Source: Chinchilla lanigera
Taxonomy: Eukaryota; Chordata; Mammalia; Rodentia; Chinchillidae
Assembly: GCF_000276665.1 (NCBI RefSeq)
Contig: NW_004955472.1
Location: 12,025,476-12,089,475, forward strand
Direction: 5' to 3'
DNA length: 64,000 bases
Position numbers and translations under genes: made by a program. Numbering within the stretch: the stretch's first letter is position 1; the number at the start of each line of letters is the position of its first letter. The notes under the pieces were generated by a model. That model did not search any database, was not told the DNA's origin, and was given only the letters and a program-made list of their open reading frames with translations. Shown in pieces: positions 1 through 11,035 of the stretch.

Positions 1-479
1 AGGGTAGAATATCATGGTTTAGTTTTAAATTATTTCCAAAAGTCTTCTGTGTTCAAATATGGAGCTTTTGAAAGGTGATTGGATCACAAGGATTCAGCAC
101 TCACTAGTGGACTGATCCCCTGATGAGTTCACAGCTAAATGTACTTTTAGTATGGAGAGCCTGGTTAGAAGCAGTAAGCCTTGGAGCTCACGCTTTTGAG
201 CATATATCTCACCCTCTGGCTTTTCTCTTCTGTCTCGGCTTCTGCTCAAGTGTTCAGAGGAATGTGCAGCATCTATAGTATTCCTAAAAATCACTTTGAA
301 AAAAAGATAGCATTTAAAATTGTCAACAAACATTTATTCCTTGCTGAGTACCTAACAGCATCACATATGTGGACATGGAGAGACATGTACAAGGAATTAC
401 TTTGGGAAAAATGAATCTAGCCCTGCATCTCTCCTCTTGTACTAAAATAAAATCAAAATAGATCAATGACCTTTATATA
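1..479. other. Unassigned AT-rich sequence
   Basis: No repeat, exon or RNA gene is recognised. The open frames here (77-79 codons, both strands) overlap each other, lack any recognisable domain and have ordinary AT-rich composition, so they are treated as chance. Confidence 0.6.
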
Positions 480-1680
480 AAAACAGAAACAATGCTTCTG
501 TTGGAAGATAATATAAGTGAAACATTTGAATACATATTCATCAGGAAGGATTCCTGAATAGAACCCCAAATGCACAGGAAATAATTCCAACAATTAACAA
601 ATAGAACTATATCACAATAAAACCTTCTGCATAGCAAAGTAAAACACCAACAGAGGGAAGAACACACCTACCAAATGTGAGAAAAAATTTGCCAGCTACT
701 CTGCAGAGGACTAATAGAATATATAAGAACTCAAAAAACTGGAGCACACAAAAAGAAAAAATCCAATTGAAAAGTGGACAATTGGAGTACAAATGTCCAA
801 TAAGCATGAGGAAAAGATTCTCAGCGCTTCTATCCATTAGAAATGTAAATTCTAAAAATGTAAATGTAAAACAAAACAACACCAAGATTCCATCTTACTT
901 CACTAAGAATAGCTATCATCAAAAACTCAAAAAACAACAAATTCTGGTGACATTTGAGGAAAAGAAACAATTCTATATTGTTGATAGAAATATAAACTAA
1001 TGCAATAACTATGGAAATTAGTATGGAGAGTCCTCAAACTCTGAAAATAGAGATTCCATTTGAATTAGATATAACACTGCTTAGTATCTTCCTGAAATAG
1101 TCAAAGTCACTATATTTCAGTGATACATGCATATTCATGTTTCTGGTAGCTCAGTTCACAATAGCTAAATTATGGAAATAGCCTAAATGCCCATCAACAG
1201 ACAGATAGATAAATACAATGTGATATAAATATATATTCCTATTTGCCTATAATATAAATACATATTCTAACTTTTATATATTTACATAGTATATATAATA
1301 TGTATAATATAGTATTATATATGTCTTATTATATATATAGACATAAGGAACTATAAAGATCAAAGAATTTAAGTCATTGTAGGAAATGGATAGATCTTGA
1401 TGCTACAATGTTAAGTAAAATAAATCAGACACAGAAATAAACAGTGGCATGATTTCTGTTATATGAGAAACCAAAAATATAAATAAGTTGAAGAACAAAA
1501 TAAATGAGAAACTATAGGCACCAGGAAGCTAGACACTTTAGAAATGGAAGACGGTATCTGTGGAATGGAAGGAGATCAAAAATGACCAACATATGATAGA
1601 TATGTGTACTAATTCCCCAAACTGATGCAATTATTATGTCACAAACATATACTTATAAAATTTATTTAAAAATGATGGCA
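480..1680 (+). repeat. LINE1 fragment (ORF2 3' end and 3' region), old L1M-type
   Basis: The text follows the well-known end of mammalian L1 ORF2: a stretch about acting on residual 'gcatagcaaag' and 'caacagag' motifs, then 'tatccattagaaatg', then 'ttcacaatagctaaattatgg' and 'gcccatcaacag' near 1150-1200, then the 3' part around 1400-1620 ('gatgctacaatgttaagtaaaataaatcag', 'ttatatgagaaacc'). The plus strand is sense. The reading frame is broken many times and an AT-rich expansion (about 1225-1345) interrupts it, so it is a dead, ancient copy. It contains the 92- and 107-codon shadow frames on both strands, which are not genes. Confidence 0.75.
1225..1345. repeat. AT-rich low-complexity tract inside L1
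   Basis: Runs of TATA/ATAT with few G or C, lying inside the L1 body. Probably expanded after the L1 became inactive. Confidence 0.6.
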
Positions 1681-1734
1681 CATGGCTTTTTACCGCATTA
1701 ATAACACCAAAAGAAACAACCCACATATTCAATT

Positions 1735-1925
1735 ATGCTTCATGAGCCAAACCCACACCAGGGCTTGTTTTGGAGTACAACCACACCCATTCATAGCTGT
1801 CCGCCTCTTGTTGCTCTCATGTTTCAATGTCCGAGAGAAGTAATTGCAATAAAAAGCATATGTCCCATCGTACCTAAAAAAACGCATTATCTTGTCATTT
1901 TTACAAAATGTCTGTAAACTGCTCA
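1735..1925 (+). repeat. Probable hAT (Charlie/MER-like) DNA transposon remnant
   Basis: The end of this stretch ('gagaagtaattgcaat', then 'cccatcgtacc', then 'tttttacaaaatgtctgtaaactgct') resembles the 3' portion of non-autonomous hAT-Charlie elements, whose ends typically read as a 'tttacagaaaaagtttgc' variant. Terminal inverted repeats are not clear. The 60-codon frame across it has no recognisable domain. A degenerate MaLR piece is an alternative. Confidence 0.35.
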
Positions 1926-1949
1926 GAATGTTAATTTAAGTGTTTAGCC

Positions 1950-2110
1950 TACTCACGTGGTGGAATACTATACAAAAAGAAACAAACTATACACAATATT
2001 GATGAAGCTGAGGTAAAGTTAAGTAAAGACAGAAGTAAACAGAAGCTGTAAGACTCCATTCATTTAAATTGCAGACACTGGCAAAATCACTCCTAATTTA
2101 ACTGCAAGAT
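1950..2110 (+). repeat. LINE1 3' fragment (L1M-type)
   Basis: Contains 'tggtggaatactatacaaaaag', a degenerate 'tgaagctgaggtaaagttaag' and 'gactccattcatttaaattgcag', which are the hallmark end-of-ORF2 phrases of old L1 elements on the plus strand. It repeats a part of L1 already present at 1150-1500, so it is a separate insertion. Confidence 0.65.
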
Positions 2111-4050
2111 TAAAAATTTATATAATTTAAGCCACCAGGTTTGAGGTAATTTACAAGTCTAAAAAAAGAGAATTATCAAATAGTAGGTACTGAGGAGAAC
2201 AGCAGTGACAACAGCTTTTCATGCAAAGGAGGGTTTATCTTTCCGGGAGGGGGAGATAGTGGAGGGAAAATTCTGCTTACAGAGGAGGTATTAGCAGAAT
2301 TTGGGGGTTCACAGTCCCCAACTTCATTGCCATCTGTATATACGTCTCCATATTCGCTTTCAGGATCCTACTCCTCCCCAGTCAGTGCCCCAACTTTAAC
2401 AGAAGCTATCGTGGCTGTTTGAGAATGCAGTTGGTGGCATTCCTCTTACAGAACAAGATCCTAGGTTTTATTTTCAGAAATCTCAGCCCTATAGCCTCAA
2501 GAAATAAGTACAATTCAGAACTAGTATTGAGTCTTTTGGATCTTTTATGTGAGAATCTGGCTAGAAACTTCAATCCCTGAGTTCAACCTTTTATTTTCTC
2601 CCCTTCCTACAGAGTAGTTAGGAGCAACCAGCAATAACCTCTGAACTCCTTCACATGACTAAAATTTCCAAAGCAGACAAAATAGGATCACACAGAAACT
2701 CACATTCTATAGGCCCTTGATTAAGAGTACCTGATCATAATATTTTGCATCTCTTTTTGGCCACATCTTGCCATAAACACCCAGTGTTCTCTCTAGCACT
2801 GAAAACAGGGTCATAAGTGCAAATTTAATTAGAGTAGAGAACCAATTCCCAACAACCCAGAACTAATTCATAAAATTAATTGCTTATCATTTTGTTTCTC
2901 TAGAACCACTTCATTTCAAACCATGTATGACTCAAAGTTCAACCACAAAATCAGAACCAGCAGATGATAGACACAAGGGACTTATCTGAAGGATTGGCTT
3001 ACAAAATTGTGAGAGGTAAGAGGGAAAGTTTAAATATGCAGTGTAGACCCACTGGGAAGGACGAGCTGGACAGCCAGTTACAAGTTGAAGCTGCTGTGCA
3101 CACACAGGAGTGGCTTGGTGGGGAGAGGGAATTATCTTTTGATTCAAAGACTTTCAATTAATTGAATGAGGCAGAGCTATGTTACCTAGAATAATTACCC
3201 TTACTTAAAGTAAATTGATAATGTACTTTATTACTATCTTTAAAATACCTTCACAGTAAAGCCTGGACTACTGTTTGTTTAACTAATCTTTGACTATAAA
3301 TATGCTCAAGTAATAGCAAATTGCCTCTCTGCCTTGATGGGATGGAGTGTGTAATTGTTTACACCTAGATGCTCCTCAAAGCCTCGTGCTGTCAGAGGTA
3401 AAGACCCATGGAAGGGGACTGGGTGATGGAGATGCTCTAGCTGCTTGATGCTGGGAGGTGGGAGGTGACTGGCTTGTGGGGACACAGCCAGTTTGGTGTT
3501 GGGAGGCACCCGGAAGAGAGGCCTGGAGGTGTGACCTAAAGGAGTGTATCTTCCTTTAGGGCTCCTCCCTCCGCTTAGCGAGCTAAGCAGCCTTCCTCCG
3601 GCCAGGCCCTTTCATCATGCTGCTGAGCATGCAAGGACTCAAACTTCTAAAATGTAAGTCAGACCTCTCCTCCTTTAACTTGAGAGCAATGAGGAAAAGT
3701 GAGTAAGACAGAGTGATAAACTATGAGATCTTTCTATTTTTTGATAAGTGATGTGTCCCAGCTCAAAGCCAGGAATGGACTTCACTAGGCAAGAAAGAGG
3801 TCATTGAAAACCACCATGCTCGCTCTTTCTTTTACTCCTTTGCCCAAAAGTGATCAGACTTCCCTCAATTAAATGTTAAGAAAATATTTAAATAATACTT
3901 ATTTGAAGGAGTACCACATCATTTGATTTTACCGAGATGTTCACATGTCCTGGTCTAGCCATGGTTCTAAGCCAACATGCTTTTTTGATTGGCCACATAA
4001 CAACCAAAGTTACCTGTGAAGCAACTGGTCAACAACTAAAAAAATAATTT
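2111..4050. other. Unassigned unique sequence
   Basis: No repeat or gene recognised with confidence. A G-rich stretch at about 3400-3620 (several 'ggaggtg' and 'ggcctgg' words) is more GC-rich than its surroundings and could be an old LTR, but I cannot name it. The overlapping short frames at 2932-3161 and 3306-3509 lack domains. Confidence 0.5.
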
Positions 4051-4054
4051 GAAC

Positions 4055-4375
4055 TAGTCATCTCAGGCTGCCATAACAGGTGGCCATGCATTGAGCGATC
4101 TAAACAAAAGAAGTTTATTTTCACACATTTGTGATGCTGGAAGTCCAAGAGGAAGGTGTCAGCAGGTTTGATTTCTTTTGAGGCTCTCTTTAACTAACAG
4201 GTGGCCCCTTCTTATTGCCCTCTTGTGTGTTTTTCCCTTGTACAAACCCGTGACCTGTGCGTCCCATTTTCATCTTCATATAAGTAAGCCAACCTGACTG
4301 GATTAAGACCTGATGGCCTTAATTGCCCATTTAAACCCATATCTCCAAACAATAGGAAGGCATACATCCGTAACA
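4055..4375 (-). repeat. MaLR-type solo LTR (MST/MLT1-like), degenerate
   Basis: Read on the plus strand it matches the reverse complement of an MST/MLT1-class LTR in order: 'ggctgccataaca', 'aagtttattttcacacattt', 'gatgctggaagtccaag', 'gtgtcagcaggtttg', 'gaggctctc', 'gacctgatggcc' and 'catatctccaaac'. The LTR is therefore on the minus strand. No partner LTR or interior is adjacent, which fits a solo LTR. Confidence 0.7.
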
Positions 4376-5776
4376 CAGTATGTATATAACATTATTCAAG
4401 AGGAAAGATATAAAACAGGTCACTTGCGACCAAAACTGAAACTCAGTTTGGTCATTCTTGATCACATGTGGTCACACATCGGTAGTACTTTTCTAGGAAT
4501 CAATAAAGATGAAGGATGTAAGTAATGTCTTCTTAACTGTAAACATGAAACTGGTGTGAAGCCTATCGTAAGTATATTATCATTCGGCAAATACATCTAG
4601 AATTTCTTCATTTACTAATTTTCTTTTCTCCTTTAATAAAAGAATTTAATGTATTTAGTAAGTATTTGAACACAATGAAGTGACTTCAAATATTTATTTG
4701 AAATTTGAAACTTTTTCTTCTTCCATAGAGGCTTAAAACAAGTGCCTACTTGATTTAATCAAATGTGGTGTGAATAAATAGAAAGTCCTCACTGAAACCC
4801 AGGTTAAAGCTGAACAGTCTCCTCTCTGAGAAAACTTCTTCATAAATTCTCAGGTATGTAAGTCAGGCTTCCAGAATGTGAAGACAAACATAGGACATAA
4901 CCCCGAGGGCAGTTCCTCAGATCACTTAGAAGCCAAGGGATTAGTCTAATCCTATCATGAAAGTGTCTATAATTTATGAAGCCTTTTCAAAAGGTCTGTC
5001 AGAGTATTCTGGCTCTTCTTTACCCTGTCTTTATACCATTTTCATTAACTATATATTTAATAATGATCACCTTTTCCCCAATAGCCTTCGGAGTGTCAGA
5101 GATGCAAAATACAATGTGAAACTAAAGCCACAGAGTTTACTGGCCACCAGGTAAGGTGGTCAACTATCCAATACCCTAGTTTAAGTGCTGGGAATATTCT
5201 GAATTTTGGCAAATCACTTGGTCTTGGACAAACAAAGACAATCCATTATCCCGACAGTAGGAAATATAAGACTTCATGAAATTCTTCCATCAGATATCAA
5301 GTGTTTAACATATGATGCCAACAAGTTATTTAAATGCCACTTGTCTTTTTGCCACCCTTGAGATAGAGACACTTTTGGAACAAGTGTAGTTTTGCCCGAA
5401 TGGGAGAGTGAGCATCCTCGTGTCAGTCAGTCAGTTACCAGGGAGAAAGTGAACCGTGTCACAGCCAGAAGTCAGAGGCAAGACTTAGTAAGCCCAAGAG
5501 CAGCTCCTGTTGCTCCTTGACTTCTTACAATTATTTCTCAAGGAGAGCAGGAGTAGGTCGTGTAATAGGGAGTGAACACAGAGCGGAGGCCTGAAGCTGA
5601 TCTCCATGCACCGTGCAAGCTGTTTTGTTAACCATGTTTTCTACTATAATGACGCAAGTACACTTTCCCTGAAATATAACAGCCTTGTGCTTGTGTTATG
5701 GAAAGTCAGTGGTTCTGGCTTTCCCTTTCACAAGTACCTGTTTGAGAAGCTGAAACATACATTTTAAAAGCCATTA
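4376..5776. other. Unassigned unique sequence
   Basis: No family or gene recognised. Open frames of 65-70 codons at 4313-4525 and 4957-5154 show no domain, and the first runs out of the LTR. Confidence 0.55.
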
Positions 5777-6080
5777 TGGGGTGCAATAACAACATCCATT
5801 AATGTCTAAATATTTAAAAATTTATTACAGTAGAAGACGCCCTGCCATTAACCCCTCTCAAAATGCTCCCCCTTACTTCAAATACACTTATTTCATAGTC
5901 CCTGCCACTTTCTGAAGCAATGCTGGAAGTGTTATTTCATGATCCTCTTTAGTTTTCCTGTCCTGGCAGTCATGATGTATTGAATCAATTTAAAACATCT
6001 CCCTTTCGTGATCATTTTGACTTTGTAGAAAAGCTAGAAGTCAAATGGTGCCACATCTGGTCAATGGTGTGGATGAAGAC
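5777..6080 (-). repeat. Mariner-like transposon 3' half (left arm of an inverted pair)
   Basis: On the minus strand this reads as the C-terminal third of a Tc1/mariner transposase gene and its 3' end. A degenerate 'PDLAP' region ('gaccagatgtggcacc') is followed by a 'gggagatgttttaaattgattc' stretch (K-G-R-x-F-x-S-I-like), 'attgcttcagaaagtggc' (C-F-R-K-W-like), a GAAATAAGTGTATTTGAAG stretch, 'ggggttaatggc' and finally 'taataaatttttaaa'. Near the outer edge, 'gggtgcaataac' resembles a mariner inverted terminal repeat. Stops and frameshifts make it dead. It faces a second copy at 6085-6345. Confidence 0.65.
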
Positions 6081-6084
6081 TCAC

Positions 6085-6345
6085 CATAATTTTGTTATGA
6101 GCCTGGCTTTCCCTGGATGACACTTGGAAGCAACGATCACCATATTTTTTAATCACTCTTCATAAAAACACTTCTGCGAGAAAACTTCCAGAACTGCTTC
6201 AGGAAGAGGCAAGAACAACGGGATAAATGTATTTGAAGGAGGGGACTATTTAGGGAGGGATTAAGGGCAATGTGTCTTTTGCTATAATAAAATTTTTAAA
6301 ATTCAGACATTCACTATATATTTCAATCACTTTTTGTATATTTTA
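6085..6345 (+). repeat. Mariner-like transposon 3' half (right arm of an inverted pair)
   Basis: The plus strand carries the same features as the left arm in opposite orientation: 'acttccagaactgcttcagg' (Q-N-C-F-R), 'cgggataaatgtatt' (R-D-K-C-I, the usual mariner C-terminal motif), 'gaggggactattt', 'gcaatgtgtcttttgc', then 'taataaaatttttaaaattcagacattc'. It is degenerate and non-coding now. Together the arms form a 560-bp imperfect palindrome. Confidence 0.65.
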
Positions 6346-8104
6346 GATGTAAAAAGCTCACAGGATTCACTGAAACATTAGTTATAGGTTATAGAAAAAA
6401 GAATGAAAGACTCATAATTTAGGCATGAGAAACTGAATTGATGATCAAGACATTATTTGTGGCGCTTGTGGGAAAATATATTTATAGACAGATACTTTGG
6501 TTATTCAGTGTTGATCATATTTATTTGATCATATCATTAAACGGACTGAGAAAATAATAATTTATAAGAACATTAGAGACAATACAGGATTTCACTAGAC
6601 AGGACTGCAGGAATTCACCAATGGTTGCTATCCTGCAAACTGCTGTCTTCACGTTAGTTGCTCACATTTGATCATATTTATCTGCGATGTCTCTTGAAAG
6701 AGTTTCTTTTCTAACTCAAAATTTTAATGTACATTATTAATCACGTATGCCTTAATGGACTCCAGTCTTCTGATGAACAGGTTCCTTTAGTAAACTGTTA
6801 GCCAAACCAGTGATGCCTGTAAATACCACTCTAACAATAGAAATGATCTCAGCAGCTGTGCAGTTAGCTAATCGCTACATCAACAAAAGCCAAAAGCTCA
6901 AAGGAAAGTATAAAACACATCTAATTTTCAAGAGGCCAGTGAATGTTACTGAAATGAATTACTGAACAATGTCCAGGGAAAGATCTCATGAATTCTAAAT
7001 AATCTGACCCTTTCCTGACTTACCGAATAACCGCTCGCACCTGAATCACACGGCAGACAATTGTTGTTAATTGGGTTTGACAGATATCTATGAACGTGGT
7101 TCACTTCACAAGTAAAAGTAAGAGATGGGCTCACGCTGCTTCCTTTGAAGGTATTCCTGGAAGGTTCCCCACCTCCAGGCTCGAGAAGACGCCCTTTTCT
7201 CATGTAATCCCGTAGGAGCCTGGTCCTGCCATCCGATTCACTGTCTGTGTGCTGGCTACTTCCCATTAGATAGAAACCAAATGAGGGCAGTAACTGTGTC
7301 CGCTCAGTACCACGCCATGAGGCCTTCCCAAGAGTATCCAGAGAAGAGGACGCTGGCCGGTGTGGAGCCAGCATTTCTACCTCATGGGAAAAGCCATCCC
7401 TGCAGTAGAAAGTAGCCACTCCGGCGGCTTCACTGAAGGAGGAGAAGGTAAGTAACAGCAGAAATCTTCGAGCAGAAATCTTCCAACTTGGCCCTGTCAT
7501 CCTGACTTCATGATTATAAAGCAATTTCTTGATTAAAGGTGATTTCCCTAGAAGAATTTCCTATTATCCTGGTTATGTTGGTTTGAAAGTACAGGTTATG
7601 TTTTCTGTTGTTTTTACATTCATGTATCACTTCTTTCCTGAAAGATGGATTCACTTTGAAAGGTCGTCCAGCCCAGGTTTGATTTCATTGACTATGGCGA
7701 ATGCTTTCTTGATCAGCCTCTTTGGGAGGAAGCCAACTGACCGCAGCCCATGACAGCTTGAACTCACTGCATTTCACCCAACTCAAACTGCAGCCTTCCG
7801 AATTGGCATTTAGTGGTTTATTTCATTACAGATTTACTAACAGACACCAAAATATGTCTTATTAATAGTAGATCAAACTAACCATTATTTTCCTTTGTCC
7901 TCTTTTAGATTTACTGCCTTAGTAATTTTATTATGTATTGGACTAAAAATGTTTAAAATAAAATATGCTTCCAATTTTATTATAAATTTTAATGAGAAAA
8001 TTCCATTTCATGTTATACCAATGTAATTTGCAAAAAAAATCTTGAAATAAATATTTCATTCTGGAAATGATTGTTTGTAATAGGTTGACTGAATTTATCA
8101 GCGT
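6346..8104. other. Unassigned unique sequence with a 192-codon minus-strand frame
   Basis: No repeat recognised. A frame at 6946-7524 (minus, 192 codons) is the longest repeat-free frame in the window. It has a hydrophobic patch near residues 20-30 and a Ser/Arg/Gly-rich middle but no domain I recognise. No splice or promoter context is evident. I do not call it a gene, because a frame of this length is plausible by chance across two strands of 64 kb. Confidence 0.5.
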
Positions 8105-8340
8105 ACCTTGCTATGGTTGATGCACTGTGTCAACTTGAGGAGTCTAGAAGTTTAACTAAGTAACTCAGCAGTTCTACCTTCTGGAGGAAAAAGACGTGCC
8201 CTTACCCCCTGGGATGTTGTTCACTATGTCTATTTGAGAAGTTTGAAAGTTCAACTAAGTGATTCGGCTTTCCATTCAGGTGGGTTAGTGCCTTTTAGAT
8301 TATCTCTCCTTTGATTATGTTTGTGGCCCTGAAAACTATG
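8105..8340 (+). repeat. MaLR-type LTR fragment with a doubled head
   Basis: 'ctatggttgatgcactgtg', 'caacttgaggagtctagaag' and 'ttaactaagtaactcagc' match the head of the LTRs at 50927-53428 (there on the minus strand), so this is a plus-strand relative. About 105 bp further, 'ttgttcactatgtctatt', 'tgagaagtttgaaag' and 'ttcaactaagtgattcggc' repeat the same head. The rest of the LTR is missing or unrecognisable. Confidence 0.6.
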
Positions 8341-8447
8341 TCACATCATCAAATAACGTGACACACAAGAAACTCCCCATGGCCACTGTTTTGTAGTGGC
8401 CTCTTCCCCTTCCTCACATGGCACCACATATGTGTATGCACCCCCCC

Positions 8448-9130
8448 ACACACACATGCACACACATCCAGACACACACATACACATACAAACATATACA
8501 CACATATACACATACATACATATATACAGACAATACACACACGATACACATACACACACATACGCACATACACATATACACATACATATACAGACTACAT
8601 ACACATACACACATACAAACTACACACAGATACACACATACAAACATGCATACACACGCATACACACTTACAAACACATACACTCATACACATACACACA
8701 TACACACAATACACACACACAAACATACACACATACACACATATACATACAATACACACATACACACATACACACACATGCAATGCACACATATACACAT
8801 ACACACATACACACATATACAGACAATAACACACACACATACAAACACATATACACATATACGTGCATACACTTACAAACATATACACACAAATACACAC
8901 ACACACAAGCATATACACACATACATACAATACACACACATACACATACACACATACATACACATATACACCCAATACACATGTACACACAGGCACGTGT
9001 ACACAGATACATACGTGCACGCATATGCACACATATACATATGCATACATACACATGCACACATATACACACATACACACACAAACACACACATACGCAT
9101 ATGTACACACACACACATGCACACACACAC
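8448..9130. repeat. Large CA / TACACA / CACATA microsatellite
   Basis: About 680 bp of interrupted (CA)n with frequent TACACA, CATACA and CACATATACA variants. The plus strand has very few G residues and the minus strand is GTGTATGT-like. Because CA and TA units create few stops, overlapping low-complexity frames of up to 262 codons (His/Thr/Tyr-rich on plus, Cys/Val/Met-rich on minus) appear in nearly every frame. None is a gene. Confidence 0.97.
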
Positions 9131-9462
9131 CCTTTCCAACTTTACAAAAGCACTTCAGACAGTCAGCACATATTAAATTTGTAGGTCTCACTCCTAGGAC
9201 AGTTTTGGTCTCTCAATGTGTAAATATCTGGAACAGGCTTCAAGATGGGAAGATTAATCTGGACAGATAACAGAAGTTCATTTTCCTTTAAAGAAACTGG
9301 TTAAAAGGGATTCTCACCAGAATTTTCTCAGGGATTTTCAAATACATTAAAAGGCTGAAGTTTGCATTTCCCAGTAATTATTCCTGGAGATCATTTTCTT
9401 TGTTCCATTTGCTCCATCTCACCTCACCTCCCAAACTACTGCCTGTTGTTTTCTTTTTATTT
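9131..9462. other. Unassigned sequence
   Basis: Flank of the microsatellite. No repeat family or exon recognised. Confidence 0.5.
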
Positions 9463-9492
9463 ACACACACACACACACACGCACACACACAC
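9463..9492. repeat. (AC)n microsatellite
   Basis: Thirty bases of near-perfect AC repeat with one G interruption. It is followed by 'gctttattagtgcatac', which may be the start of an unclassified interspersed repeat running to about 9650. Confidence 0.9.
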
Positions 9493-10884
9493 GCTTTATT
9501 AGTGCATACTGCTTATGCAGATTAACGCATTTCATTTCAGCAGATTAGTACACATACATAACACAATATACTCATCTTGTTCCCATCACCCTACCCTGCC
9601 CCCTAGATTTAGGTGATATTTTGGGAGGAGGGTTCAATGTGCATAATATTTTTTGATCATATTCACGCCTCCTAGTCCCTGCCATTCACCCCCTCACCCC
9701 CTCACCCCCGATTCTTCCTGGTTCTGAGTATTGAGAAAGCTCATCAGCCGTGCTGAGAAGTGCAGGAGCTCCCTCTAGTGGGCTTTGGAAGTCACTTCAG
9801 AAACGTGAATCTGCAGCAACTGGAAATCCTAGTTGGTGAATTTTTAATTAACATTTTTCAACCATTGTTGATCTCCTATCATCTTGTTTTTGAAATTCCG
9901 TATCATTTAATGTTTTTTCTTTGTATTCTGGTTAAGATTAAAAAAGATTTTTGTCTATAAGAGATTTCCATTTCAGGCTATGCTCTGTCACGTCCAGGAT
10001 TTCTCTTGGTTGTTCAAATTAATAGAAGCACTATTCAATATAAAAATTGAAAATTTTATAAAAGATTGATTTATATGAACTCAAGATCAGTAATTCAGTT
10101 GTGAGCACAAACGTCTGTCATTTGCGTCACTAACTTCACATTACAAGCAAACTCGTTATTTTATTTGAACCACACAGTGAGTCTGAAATCATGATACTGT
10201 CATTGACAACAGGTTTTGCATCATCAGGGGACAAACACAAACGCGCATCTCCTGACGCTGGCCCTGACGTTCTTCTCGTTACGTGCAGCCCTCTCTCTCT
10301 AATCTGTGGTCTTGCAGTTCTTCTCCCCTTCTTTCTCCAGTTGCGGAGTGTGAGACCACTGTCCCAATATCTTTCTTCAAAACTTTTATGCCAAATACAT
10401 GACCGCAACTCTTTTTTAAAAAAAAACCTGGCTTAAGCAAGGTGTTTCTGACTCTTAAAATGTGCATCAGTTTATGCTAATAATCCTTTCCACAATGAAA
10501 ATATTTTGAACCATTTAAGATAATTTTGTTAAGTGTGGGCTTACATACACAAATAAATTTTTTTTTGAAACTAGTGTCTCTGAAATAGTCACAATTTAAG
10601 GTTTCCACTCTTGTACTAATGTTTTTTTTTTTTTTGATTATGTAGAAAGAACTATTGAATTTGCTGGAAATTAGGTTGAAATCTCTTTTATGCAAACAAG
10701 GTCATTGACTGGATCTTAATCAAATGACAAATGATACCTTTTATACACCAGGAAATACATTACAAGGCTCATTACAGGGAGATAAGTGACATTTTACTTA
10801 TCTCCTTATTTCCCAGTCCAGGTCATAGCTTCTTACAGTGAGAAACCCACAGAGTTGGAAAAACAACTCTTCCTGTTACTGGGA
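9493..10884. other. Unassigned sequence with a short C-rich tandem repeat
   Basis: Holds a small tandem of 'caccccct' units at about 9686-9710 and the CTCF-like motif at 9768. Frames of 66-90 codons at 9760-9960 and 10136-10436 overlap on both strands and have no recognisable domain. Confidence 0.5.
9768..9781 (-). promoter_or_regulatory. CTCF-like motif
   Basis: The minus strand reads CCACTAGAGGGAGC, which fits the CTCF core CCASYAGRKGGCRS at 13 of 14 positions (A for C at position 12). Motif match only: occupancy cannot be judged from sequence. Confidence 0.45.
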
Positions 10885-11035
10885 ATAGTTTCTTAACCTT
10901 TCCGAGACTTGATTTTCTCATTTCTAAAGATAAAATCATAGCAGAACTTACCTCATGCAATGAAAGCACTTGTCAGTATCTGGCACAGGTTAAACAGTTA
11001 ATGAATGTAACTCCTAGTATTATTAATATTGTTAA
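10885..11035 (+). repeat. MIR SINE
   Basis: Sense-strand MIR 3' half: 'gtttcttaacctttccgag', 'ttttctcatttctaaagat', 'cttacctcatgc', 'tatctggcacagg' and 'attattaatattg' parallel the MIR phrases 'cttaacctctctg', 'cctcatctgtaaa', 'tacctcatag' and 'gcctggcacatag'. Confidence 0.7.

Noticed and set aside
8396..9270. Overlapping frames of up to 262 codons on plus and up to 198 codons on minus
   Set aside because: They are translations of a CA/TA-rich microsatellite with few stop triplets. Composition is two or three residues and every register is open.
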